Source: Cellvibrionales bacterium UBA4495 (lineage in GTDB: Bacteria; Pseudomonadota; Gammaproteobacteria; Pseudomonadales; Porticoccaceae). Taken from it: a stretch of DNA of 39,426 nt. The notes beneath the pieces were generated by a model that had not been told where the DNA came from, did no database searches, and saw only the letters and a list, made by a program, of their open reading frames with translations. This document shows, in pieces, positions 7,277 through 14,822 of the stretch. Numbering within the stretch: the stretch's first letter is position 1; the number at the start of each line of letters is the position of its first letter. The stretch spans positions 216 to 39,641 of the forward strand of contig DGNJ01000062.1 in assembly GCA_002388905.1 (NCBI GenBank), read 5' to 3'. Both the position numbers and the translations under genes were made by a program.

Positions 7277-8522
7277 CGGCCGCCTCCCCGGCCAGGGCGG
7301 CCCGGAGGATATCGAGGCCCTCGTCGAGTACGCCATCCTCGATGGTCAGGGGTGGCATCACCTTGAGGACGCGGCCGTCGGTGCCGCAGGTACCGATAAG
7401 CAGGCCCCGCTCGAAGGCGCGGCGGAGCACCGCGGCGGCGACCTGGCCGTCGCCGGTGTCCAGGGACTGGATCATGCCCCGGCCCCGCACGGTCCACCGG
7501 CCCCTGCCATGCTCCTTCATGATGGCCGCCAGGCGTTCGTGCATTCGGCCGCCCTTGTCCCGCACCTCCCGCAAGAGCTTGTCGTCGCGAAAGTAATCCA
7601 ACGCCCGGGCGCCGGCGACAAAGGCCAGGTTCTGGCCCCGAAAGGTGCCGGTGTGCTCGCCGGGAGACCATTGGTCGTACTCCGGCTTTATCAGTAACAC
7701 GGCCATGGCCAGCCCGAAGCCACCGATGCCCTTGGCCATGCACACCAGGTCGGGGTCCAGGCCCATGTCCTCGAAGCTGAAATAGGTGCCGGTACGGCCG
7801 CAACCCACCTGGATGTCGTCGACGATGAAGAGACTGTCGTGTTCGCGGGCAAGCGCCTGGACGGCTCTCAGCCATTCGCCGCTGGCGACATTGACGCCGC
7901 CTTCCGCCTGCACGGTTTCGACGATAAAAGCGGCGGGCGGTTCCATCCCGCTGGAAGAGTCCGCCAGTGCTTCCCGCAGCGCATGGAGCGACGTATCGCC
8001 GGCGCCGGCGTAACCGTCGAAAGGCAGCCGGATAACCCCATCCAGGGGCACGCCGGCGGCGTTTCTGAACTTGGCGTTGCCGGTCACCGCCAGTGCCCCC
8101 AGCGTCATGCCGTGGTAAGCGTGGGTAAAGGCCACCACCTGCCGGCGCCCGGTGACCTTGCGGGCCAGCTTCAGGGCCGCTTCCACGGAATTGGTGCCGG
8201 TGGGACCGGTAAACTGGACTTTGTAGTCCAGGGAGCGGGGCGTGAGGATGATGTTTTCGAACGCGCTGAGGAAGGTCCGCTTGGCCGTTGTCGACATGTC
8301 GAGGCTGTGGGCGACGCCATTGGCGGATAGGTAATCGATCAACGCCTCCTTCATGGCCGGCGGATTGTGACCGAAATTGAGGACACCGGCGCCGGCAAAA
8401 AAATCGATGTAGCGGTTGCCGTCTTCATCGAACTGAAGCGCGTTCTCCGCCTTGTCAAAAACGGCCGGATAGAGACGGCAATAACCCCTTACTTCCGATT
8501 CGCGGCGTTCGAAAATATCCAT
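7269..8522 (-). CDS. ectB: EctB-type diaminobutyrate--2-oxoglutarate aminotransferase
   Basis: A 417-residue class III PLP aminotransferase closely resembling EctB, which interconverts aspartate semialdehyde plus glutamate with 2,4-diaminobutyrate plus 2-oxoglutarate. EctB-like landmarks are MDIFERRESEVRGYCR at the start, QFTGPTGTNSVEAALKLARK (103-122), VETVQAEGG (201-209), IVDDIQVGCGRTG (233-245, D235 to the PLP ring), K264 in CMAKGIGG as the Schiff-base lysine, and PGEHTGTFRGQN. The ATG at 8522 has GGAGG seven bases upstream. ectA and ectC are absent here, so this copy probably serves catabolism (the DoeD role) with the coupled M24 hydrolase and the facing aldehyde dehydrogenase. The ectB symbol marks homology and does not imply a biosynthetic role. 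A related omega-aminotransferase substrate cannot be excluded. Confidence 0.87.
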   Translation of the reverse strand: MDIFERRESEVRGYCRLYPAVFDKAENALQFDEDGNRYIDFFAGAGVLNFGHNPPAMKEALIDYLSANGVAHSLDMSTTAKRTFLSAFENIILTPRSLDYKVQFTGPTGTNSVEAALKLARKVTGRRQVVAFTHAYHGMTLGALAVTGNAKFRNAAGVPLDGVIRLPFDGYAGAGDTSLHALREALADSSSGMEPPAAFIVETVQAEGGVNVASGEWLRAVQALAREHDSLFIVDDIQVGCGRTGTYFSFEDMGLDPDLVCMAKGIGGFGLAMAVLLIKPEYDQWSPGEHTGTFRGQNLAFVAGARALDYFRDDKLLREVRDKGGRMHERLAAIMKEHGRGRWTVRGRGMIQSLDTGDGQVAAAVLRRAFERGLLIGTCGTDGRVLKVMPPLTIEDGVLDEGLDILRAALAGEAADA

Positions 8523-8960
8523 TATGTTGCCTCCAGGTTCCTGTTTGCTTGAATTGCTCCGCAGCCCAAGGACGCCGTATGGAAAACGTTATCAGGCAGT
8601 TATCCAGGAAACTCATACCTGAGGGCCCCGTTGCCGTGCGGCCTGGAAAACAATCGCCATTTTGCCGGCTCGACGGGCGCATAGCGTTTTGCGGAAGGGC
8701 GTTTTTTGTTTCCGGCCGGGTGTCGCCTATACCTAAAATCGCGACCTCGTGTCGGGGTTCCCCGGTCAGGGAGTTTTCCATCAGGGCGAAACCCGGGGAA
8801 AGTATAGTCAAGAATCGATAGAGCGCCGGATGGCGCACAGGCGTGGTCCGATAACGGGGAAGGGTGCCAGACGGGGGAGTGGGACCGTCGGTGCCGGGGC
8901 AATATGACGGCGCCCGTGCCCGCCGCCGACGTCACCGGCCGGCGGGCGATCACCGGGCAA
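8523..8960. other. 438-bp intergenic stretch without a recognised gene
   Basis: This gap lies between the start of the aminotransferase gene (minus strand) and the stop of the dehydrogenase gene (minus strand). It should hold the promoter of the aminotransferase/M24 pair, but no convincing -35/-10 pair, operator or terminator stands out. A 90-codon plus-strand open frame at 8549-8821 has no ribosome-binding site and unconvincing composition. No copy of the 3394-3410 palindrome is present. Confidence 0.6.
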
Positions 8961-9776
8961 TCAGGGGTGGGGGTGCCAGCCGGCGTCGGCCCAGAGGGCG
9001 CCACTGACGGCGGAGTTGGAAATCATGAAACAGATGGCGTCGGCAATCTCGTCGGGGCGGACCAGACGCTGGATTTCCGTATAGGGAAGGATGTATTCCT
9101 TGACCTTCTCCTCGCCCATGGCGCGAACCATGGGGGTATCCGTGAAGCCGGGATGGATGATGCCGCAGCGCACGCCGTGGAAAATCGCTTCCTTGCTGAG
9201 GGTCGCGGTCGCCCCCTCCAGGCCGGCCTTGGCGCTTGCGTAGGCAACCTGCCCCTTGTTGCCCTGGGAGGCAACGGAACCGATAAATACCACCGCGCCC
9301 TGCATGCCCTCTTCAGGATCCCACTTGTTCAGGCCGCGCTCGGCGCGCTCCTCGGCCTGCTGGGCTACGAGTTCCAGGGACCAGTAAATGGGGGCCACCA
9401 GGTTGACTTCCGTGACCAGGCGGAATTTTTCCTCCGGGTAAATAGAGGCTTCGCCGCTTTCCCTGTTCATTTTCACGGCAATGGCGTCCCGGGTTATACC
9501 TGCCGCGGGCACCAGAATGCCAACCGCGCCGAAACTGTCGCGCATGCTGTTGAATACGCTTTTGCGGAACTCGCTGCTGGTGGTGTCGCCGATAAAGGCG
9601 CGGGCCGGGTTTCCCGGGTTGGCCTCATTGATTTCCCGGGCCAGTTCTTCCACCGATTCCGACATGTCGACCAGGCCGATTCCCTTGACGCCCTTCTGGG
9701 CCAGCATTTCGGCCGTGGCCCTGCCGATGCCGCTGGCAGCGCCGGTCACGATGGCAACTTTACCTTCAATGAGCAT
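8961..9776 (-). CDS. Short-chain dehydrogenase/reductase
   Basis: A 271-residue classical SDR oxidoreductase. The Rossmann motif TGAASGIG (11-18) is followed by VDMSE, with an acidic residue (D37) at the end of beta 2 that suggests NAD(H) preference. The active site is S167 in FIGSVAS with Y179 and K183 in YASAK. A long insertion between about residues 100 and 160 and the C-terminal WADAGWHPHP are less usual. The ATG at 9776 follows GGAGGAGAACAC, an excellent ribosome-binding site; the longer frame to 9842 is not needed. It lies 438 bp upstream of the aminotransferase gene on the same strand. Resemblance to FabG/3-hydroxybutyrate dehydrogenase-type enzymes is general only; the substrate is unknown. 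Confidence 0.87.
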   Translation of the reverse strand: MLIEGKVAIVTGAASGIGRATAEMLAQKGVKGIGLVDMSESVEELAREINEANPGNPARAFIGDTTSSEFRKSVFNSMRDSFGAVGILVPAAGITRDAIAVKMNRESGEASIYPEEKFRLVTEVNLVAPIYWSLELVAQQAEERAERGLNKWDPEEGMQGAVVFIGSVASQGNKGQVAYASAKAGLEGATATLSKEAIFHGVRCGIIHPGFTDTPMVRAMGEEKVKEYILPYTEIQRLVRPDEIADAICFMISNSAVSGALWADAGWHPHP

Positions 9777-9877
9777 GTGTTCTCCTCCCGGGGGTGGTTT
9801 TGCGAAGGCGGCAACTTTACCGTAAAAGCCGGGAAATTTCACCGCGCCGGGTTTGCCGCGCGTTGCGCGGTTGGCAA

Positions 9878-10324
9878 CTACTCACCCAGGGACAGGACCG
9901 CGGCTTCGTACTCGCTGGGGTTGGCCGGCACATAGTCCGGGTTGGCATGGATCAGCCGCCGGTCGCCGGCGACAACAAAAGCAGCGCGACGGCTCTTGCC
10001 TTCCCGTTGATCGTCGACGCCATAGCGCCTGGCCACGGAAAGGTCGCTGTCGCTGGCCAGGGCAAAGGGAATGCCCAGACTGGCTTCGAAAGAGGCCAGC
10101 CTGGCTATCGAATCGGCGCTGACCGCCACCACCCGGGCGCCCAGTTCGCGAATACCGGGATAGTCCGCCACAAAGGGTTGCAACTGCCGGGAACAATCGG
10201 GCGTGCCGGCTTCGCTGAAAAATAACAGGATAACCCGCCCGCTCGCGCAAAGCTCCGAGAGGCTGATATCGCCATGGACGCCCGGCAGGTTGAAGTCGGG
10301 CGCTTTGTCGCCTGCCCTTAACAT
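9878..10324 (-). CDS. Peroxiredoxin of the PrxQ/BCP type, one-Cys form
   Basis: A 148-residue thioredoxin-fold peroxiredoxin that reduces peroxides using a reactive cysteine. The N-terminus MLRAGDKAPDFNLPG is the typical BCP start, and the peroxidatic cysteine is C44 in FFSEAGTPDC. The resolving cysteine that PrxQ/BCP proteins usually carry five residues later is absent (CSRQLQP), so this is a one-Cys variant unless C26 resolves it. The frame is open to 10465, but the family start fits 10324 and the longer version overlaps the divergent deaminase gene. No strong ribosome-binding site is seen before 10324. It is 101 bp from the short-chain dehydrogenase on the same strand. Confidence 0.82.
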   Translation of the reverse strand: MLRAGDKAPDFNLPGVHGDISLSELCASGRVILLFFSEAGTPDCSRQLQPFVADYPGIRELGARVVAVSADSIARLASFEASLGIPFALASDSDLSVARRYGVDDQREGKSRRAAFVVAGDRRLIHANPDYVPANPSEYEAAVLSLGE

Positions 10325-10431
10325 GGGGGTGGCTGTCCGGAAAATGTCTTGATTCGACAGGGTGTGAGGAATAGGGTTCCCTTCAGCACCGCTACTTATC
10401 GCCGGCATCGCCCCTTGCATGGAGAAAAACC

Positions 10432-11022
10432 GTGTCGGAACAGCCCAGAAGTATCCACTTTTCACTGCCGGCCTGGCTCGACGACTACCTGGGCCAGCCC
10501 GCCCCCTTTGCGACTGTCGAGGAACGGATGGCGTTCGTGATCGGTGCGGCCCGGCGCAACGTTGAAAAGGGTACCGGCGGCCCCTTTGGCGCCGGGGTCT
10601 TCGAGGTGGAATCGGGCCGCTTGATGGCCCTGGGCGTCAACCTGGTGACCTCGGTGGGTTTGTCCATGCTCCATGCGGAAATGGTGGCCATAAGCCTCGC
10701 CCAGCGACGCCTGGGTGTCTACGATTTGGGGGCGCCCGGCCTGCCTGCCCTGGAGCTGGTGTCCAGTGCCGAGCCCTGCGCCATGTGCTGCGGCGCCATT
10801 CCCTGGTCGGGGGTCGGGCGGCTGGTATACGCGGCCCGGGAGGCGGATGTTCGCGGCATCGGTTTCGACGAGGGGGATAAAGCCCCGGATTGGCGGCAAT
10901 CCCTGGGGCGTCGGGGTATCGAGGTGATCCCCGAGGTGATGCGTACCGAGGCGACGGACGTGCTTGCAGCCTACGCCGCGGTGGGCGGCGGCATCTATAA
11001 TGCTTCTCCGGCGCCGCGCTGA
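10432..11022 (+). CDS. Nucleoside/guanine-type deaminase (CDA fold)
   Basis: A 196-residue zinc deaminase of the cytidine/deoxycytidylate deaminase-like superfamily, nearer to guanine deaminase and TadA-like enzymes. The zinc site is complete: H81 and catalytic E83 in HAEMVAI, and C116 and C119 in EPCAMC. GGPFGAGVFE (49-58) is the conserved substrate-site strand. It starts with GTG at 10432, with GGAGA at 10421-10425. The protein has an N-terminal extension of about 30 residues over minimal deaminases. The next gene starts five bases after the stop, so the two form a tight operon. The base or nucleoside acted on cannot be set from sequence alone. Confidence 0.88.
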   Translation: MSEQPRSIHFSLPAWLDDYLGQPAPFATVEERMAFVIGAARRNVEKGTGGPFGAGVFEVESGRLMALGVNLVTSVGLSMLHAEMVAISLAQRRLGVYDLGAPGLPALELVSSAEPCAMCCGAIPWSGVGRLVYAAREADVRGIGFDEGDKAPDWRQSLGRRGIEVIPEVMRTEATDVLAAYAAVGGGIYNASPAPR

Positions 11023-11027
11023 TCGCC

Positions 11028-11570
11028 GTGGCCGGTCACCTGATCACCGCTTTCGAGCCCTTCGGTCGGGTGCGGGGCCATCTCCTGCACCGCAACGCCA
11101 GCCTCGATCTCCTGCGTGGCCTCCAGGGCACCGGCCGGACCGCCGCCAATGCGAGTTTTGCCCTCCTGCCCGTATCGGAAGCGGGACCGGCGCGGCTGGC
11201 GGCTCTGCTGGAATCGCTACAGCCGCGCGCCGTGCTTTGCCTGGGAGAGAGCGGTCGTTTGCCGCCGGGGAGTGTGCATATCGAGCCGCTGGCGGTGGCG
11301 GGCGACAATTTCCATTGTTCCGCGGCGGCCCGGTGTCTGATCCGGCTGCGCAGGCAGTCGGGTTACTCCGGCATCGGCCGTTATTATTGCAACAGGACCT
11401 ACCTGGAGGTGCTGGATTGGAGCAGGCGCCCGGGTTCGGGTGCCGCCGTATTCGTGCATGTGGCTGTGGCCGGCAGTCGCCGGGCACAGTTGCGGGAAGT
11501 GACGGAAATTCTCCGGGGCCTGCTGCAGTTTTCCCGGTCCCGGCCGGGGGTTTCCGTCCCTGCCCGTTAA
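11028..11570 (+). CDS. Shortened pyroglutamyl-peptidase I-like protein (peptidase C15 fold)
   Basis: A 180-residue protein, shorter than typical Pcp (about 215). The start AGHLITAFEPFG matches the Pcp signature, and a triad-like set is present: E74 in LGESGR, C121 in YYCNRTY and H144 in VFVHV. The Cys-to-His spacing (23 residues) agrees with authentic Pcp, while the Glu-to-Cys distance is about 15 residues shorter, so a segment of the middle region is missing. Pcp removes N-terminal pyroglutamate from peptides; whether this trimmed form does so is open. It starts with GTG five bases after the deaminase stop and is probably co-translated with it. The link to a deaminase is unexplained. Confidence 0.78.
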   Translation: MAGHLITAFEPFGRVRGHLLHRNASLDLLRGLQGTGRTAANASFALLPVSEAGPARLAALLESLQPRAVLCLGESGRLPPGSVHIEPLAVAGDNFHCSAAARCLIRLRRQSGYSGIGRYYCNRTYLEVLDWSRRPGSGAAVFVHVAVAGSRRAQLREVTEILRGLLQFSRSRPGVSVPAR

Positions 11571-12345
11571 CCCCTTAGCCGTTCGCCGTCCAGGAAAAAC
11601 TCGACGTGCTCCTGATAGAAAGCCACGTGGCCGGCGATGGCGGCCACCTCGACACGGGGGTAGTCGTAGCACCAGGCAATATCGTGCCATTGTTCACCCC
11701 GGCCGACGCCGACCAGTAGCGGGATGTTTGGCCCTTGTAGGGGCAGGCGGTGGTTGTGACTGAGGTTCGCAGGTGGCGCCAGTCGATATCGGGTTTGGGC
11801 AGGTAATAGCGTACTGGCAGGCCGGTTTCGAAGAGCAGCATCGGCCGCCGGCAATCCGCCACGGGAATACCGCCCAGTTCGATATGCACATGCCGTGAAC
11901 TTGCCAGCACGTCTATGCGGGTATAGGGGTCGCGGGGGTGGACGAACACCTCTTCGTCCTCTTCAAACCAGGCATCCATGGCGTCCCAGTAAAAGGCCGC
12001 CAGGTTGCCGATGGGCGGACAGTGGGGCAGGGGTTGCGGATATGACCAGACGGCGTCCGGGGCAAAGCGTTCGCCGATCCGGATAGACCAGTAGCAGGCG
12101 TCACCCTTGCGCGGACAATGGCTTGTTCGCGTGCCCGGTTCCAGGCAGTCGCTACAGATATCCTGCCAGGGGAAATAATAGACGGGTGTCCGTCCCTGTT
12201 CGAAGAGGATCTGAACGTTTTGGCTGTCGACCACCAACTGGCCGGCGAAGTAGGCACGGACCCGCTTTGCGCAGTGCTCCGTGGCGACGGTTTCTCTTCC
12301 GGCCAGAGGAGAACGCGAGGAATTGCCGCCGCCTGTATCGTTCAT
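11567..12345 (-). pseudogene. Tandem DUF427-domain protein, frameshifted near the 3' end
   Basis: A DUF427 protein with two copies of the domain: the first about residues 27-115 (YWSIRIGERF, AVWSYPQP, AAFYWDAMDAW) and the second from about 140. The frame from 12345 runs to 11575, but after YWSASAG the product becomes nonsense. The expected end of the second domain (GEQWHDIAWCYDYPR, then VEVAAIAGHVAFYQEHV) is encoded in another frame ending at 11567. The break lies at the CCCC run at 11697-11700 (plus strand) and would be mended by one added base. It is either a real single-base loss or a sequencing or assembly slip. The start overlaps the stop of the upstream oxygenase gene (ATGA at 12342-12345). 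DUF427 proteins are small beta-rich proteins of unknown function. Confidence 0.85.
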
Positions 12346-13181
12346 GGTGTTCCTGCGGCCTCCGGGGCGATGTCGCTGAAAAACACGAAGGCCCGGATTT
12401 CGATACTTTCACGGGGCCGCGCCCGGGGTGGCGTTTCCGGGTCTTCGAAGGCCGTGTGTGGCGTAAATCTCGCCCGGCCGTCCAGGCGGGAATCGTAGCC
12501 TTTTATGAGCACCACCTCATTGGTTTCCATGGAGGGGAAATACCACCACCGATGCTGGGGGTTCCAGGCCAGGTGATAGATCTCGCCGGTCCGGTCGGGG
12601 TAAATCTGATCGGTGGCCACCAGATCCCCGTCGGCGAGGCTGGAGGCATCGAGCAGGGCCAGGGGGCTGCGCTGTACCGGTCCGCGGATGGGTCGCCAGA
12701 CATTGATCTGGGCATAGGGGCGGGCTGTCTTGATGGCGGCTTGCTCTGTACCCAGCAGGTCCCGCACCCGTTGCGGTGCGGATTTTTCCGTGTAGTCGTT
12801 ATGGATGCGGCCGGCCGGCTCCCGGGCCGTGCCGCGCACGGTCTCGTCGTCGACGCGCCGGGTGTGGTCGAAGATATAGACCTCCCTGGCGCCCGTGGTT
12901 GTCCTGAGCAGCGCTTCCACTTCCGGGTAGTAGTGGCTTTTTACAGAGGTGTCGTCGTAAAAATCCGCCACCGTACTTTCGTGGCGTACCAGGGCGAAGC
13001 CCTCGCGGTCGAGACTCAGGCGTCCGGTATTGGGCCGGGCATTTCGAATAGTCACATCGTGGCTTTCGAAATCCGCGAAGTAGCGGGGCAGGCCGCCGGT
13101 CAGTGCCGCCGTGTGGACATAGGGCTTGTCCACCGTTCTGGCGATGTAGTTAACGGTAGCGGTGACTGAATCTTCGCCCAT
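12342..13181 (-). CDS. CmcJ/NvfI-family oxygenase-like protein
   Basis: A 279-residue protein resembling the CmcJ/NvfI (AsaB, GA4-desaturase-like) family, which includes iron/2-oxoglutarate oxygenases and desaturases from natural-product pathways. Landmarks are RIHNDYTEKSAPQRV (about 134-148, with a candidate His-x-Asp iron pair), NVWRPIRGPVQRSPLALLDA (about 169-188), HLAWNPQHRWWYFPSM (about 213-228) and the terminal RESIEIRAFVFF. The family call rests on remembered motif order; the substrate is unknown. It overlaps the DUF427 gene by four bases (ATGA), so the pair is translationally coupled. No biosynthetic cluster surrounds it, so a primary-metabolite or small-molecule modification is as likely as an antibiotic role. 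Confidence 0.75.
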   Translation of the reverse strand: MGEDSVTATVNYIARTVDKPYVHTAALTGGLPRYFADFESHDVTIRNARPNTGRLSLDREGFALVRHESTVADFYDDTSVKSHYYPEVEALLRTTTGAREVYIFDHTRRVDDETVRGTAREPAGRIHNDYTEKSAPQRVRDLLGTEQAAIKTARPYAQINVWRPIRGPVQRSPLALLDASSLADGDLVATDQIYPDRTGEIYHLAWNPQHRWWYFPSMETNEVVLIKGYDSRLDGRARFTPHTAFEDPETPPRARPRESIEIRAFVFFSDIAPEAAGTP

Positions 13182-13271
13182 GGTCCTGTCTCTCGTCCGG
13201 GGATGTCTGCTTTATTTATTCTAGCAGCGGTACGGCCGGTTCTCGGCATGGCGGGCCGTCGCTGCGCGACT

Positions 13272-13928
13272 TTAGCGGCGGGAGGCCAGCCTGTCGGCAT
13301 GGCGGGTGGTTTCCGGCAGGCGGTAGCGGGTGGTGCAATGCATTGTCCAGGCCACCGCTGTTTCCAGCGATACCCGGTGGCCCGGCGACACGTACAGGGG
13401 GCGCACGTCTTTGCGGGTGCGCAGCACCGCGCCGATGATCTCGTCGCCGTCGTAAAGAGGTGTCCACTCCCCCCGGTTTTCGGGCACCGGCCCGTGCTCG
13501 CCGCACAGGCGGCTCTTGGCGACACCGATGGTCGGTAAACCGGTAAGAACGCCCAGGTGGCAGGCAATGCCGAAACGTCGGGGGTGGGCGGTGCCCTGGC
13601 CGTCGCAGAGTAGCAGGTCGGGGCGGGTTTCGAGTCTTGCCAGGGCATCCAGGAGCACGGGAACTTCCCGGAAGGAGAGCAGCCCGGGGATATAGGGAAA
13701 GCCGGTGGGTCGTCGGGCGACCGCGCTTTCCACGGGCTCCAGGGTGATGGCGTCCAGTGTGACGATGGCGCCCCGGGTTGTGGCACCGCCATCCTCGAAG
13801 CCGGCATCGACGCCGGCGACCCGTTGGACCTGTTCCAGGTCGTCGCGGGTTACCACCTGTCTCGCCAGCCTTTTCTGCAGTGCCCGGGCATCCCCGGGGG
13901 AAAGGTCCCAGTCGTGGGTTGGCATCAT
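13272..13928 (-). CDS. nfi: Endonuclease V (deoxyinosine 3' endonuclease)
   Basis: An endonuclease that nicks DNA one base 3' of deoxyinosine during repair of deaminated adenine. The metal-binding acidic residues are visible: Asp in VAGVDAGF (about 40 residues from this start), Glu in [14 protein letters not shown] and Asp in [21 protein letters not shown], with [10 protein letters not shown] and [11 protein letters not shown] also characteristic. The product is 218 residues from the ATG at 13928. A TTG at 13958 would add ten residues and an ATG lies at 13925; none has a clear ribosome-binding site. It lies 90 bp after the oxygenase gene start, on the same strand and upstream of it. Confidence 0.93.
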   Translation of the reverse strand: MMPTHDWDLSPGDARALQKRLARQVVTRDDLEQVQRVAGVDAGFEDGGATTRGAIVTLDAITLEPVESAVARRPTGFPYIPGLLSFREVPVLLDALARLETRPDLLLCDGQGTAHPRRFGIACHLGVLTGLPTIGVAKSRLCGEHGPVPENRGEWTPLYDGDEIIGAVLRTRKDVRPLYVSPGHRVSLETAVAWTMHCTTRYRLPETTRHADRLASRR

Positions 13929-14187
13929 CGAAATGACGGGTGTCCGGAATGCGGACAACGAGTGTAGGGACGAGGGCCCGGATTTTCCAGTCCCCTGTCG
14001 AGGCTGCGCTAATCGTGGCGCCGGGTCCCGCCAGCAACCGCAGGGGCAAACGCGCCCCGGAATGCACTATCCCGGCAAGGGCAAGGAATCGCACCTGGGA
14101 ATGGAAATGCCCATTGGTGTCGATGACTTTCCGTCGCAAAGCGAGGTGTTCCGCCTTTTTGAAAGCGACGCGGCCGTGGCCCAAGCC

Positions 14188-14216
14188 TGTAAAACCTTCT
14201 AGTCTATGGCTACAAT
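14188..14216 (+). promoter_or_regulatory. Candidate sigma-70 promoter before the DUF4345 gene
   Basis: A good -10 element TACAAT at 14211-14216 lies 30 bp before the ATG at 14247. The matching -35 (TGTAAA) at 17-bp spacing is poor, three of six. Prediction only. Confidence 0.3.
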
Positions 14217-14246
14217 GCACCAACAAAATATAAGCAAGGAAAAACA

Positions 14247-14642
14247 ATGATCAAAATTCTGAATACCCTGGTGGGCCTGATTGCCGTTGCCCTGATCGCC
14301 TTTGGTTTCTACTCCGTCTTTTCAGTGAATGAGCTTACTGGTATCACCGGCTTGCGGCCGGAGGGCGCCCTTGGCTATAGCGAAATGCGCGCCATTTACG
14401 GGGCCTTTATTCTCCAGGGGGCCATGATGCTTTACGGTCTTTATAATCCGCGGCTGCGGGCGCCGATTCTGATGATTTTTGGCCTGGTCTGGGCCTGGTA
14501 TGTGATCATGCGCGTCGTCTCGATCGGTTTCGAAGGCTATGTTTCCGCCCTGTCATCGGCCTTTATTTCAGAGACCATCGTCGCCCTCCTGTTGATAGCG
14601 GCCGGATGGCTGGCGAGGGAAGGCAGCGAGTCCCGGAGTTAG
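14247..14642 (+). CDS. DUF4345 family membrane protein
   Basis: A 131-residue integral membrane protein with four predicted helices: about 4-26, 50-68, 74-93 and 105-124. The sequence around GLRPEGALGYSEMRAIYGAF and the four-helix layout fit the DUF4345 family, whose function is unknown. The ATG at 14247 has AAGGA six bases upstream. It stands alone, transcribed away from endonuclease V and towards the diguanylate cyclase. A hairpin with six-bp arms (CCGGCA/TGCCGG, 14802-14821) lies between the two convergent genes but has no clear T-run. Confidence 0.82.
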   Translation: MIKILNTLVGLIAVALIAFGFYSVFSVNELTGITGLRPEGALGYSEMRAIYGAFILQGAMMLYGLYNPRLRAPILMIFGLVWAWYVIMRVVSIGFEGYVSALSSAFISETIVALLLIAAGWLAREGSESRS

Positions 14643-14822
14643 TGAGCCATGCACAAAATAAGGTAACAGATCACTTCGCCAGATAGCGTATCTCTGCGTT
14701 GGGAAAGTTCGGCATAGCATCACTAGAGTCTACCCCGTGAAACGTTCTGGGCCGATGGCTGTTGCAAGTCTTTTAATCTTCGGGAAAGTACCCTGTTTTT
14801 GCCGGCATTTTGGGGTGCCGGG

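Noticed and set aside
8549..8821. 90-codon plus-strand ORF in the gap before the aminotransferase gene
   Set aside because: No ribosome-binding site, no protein-like pattern.
14802..14821. Hairpin CCGGCA/TGCCGG between convergent genes
   Set aside because: Short stem without a T-tract on either strand; not strong enough to call a terminator.
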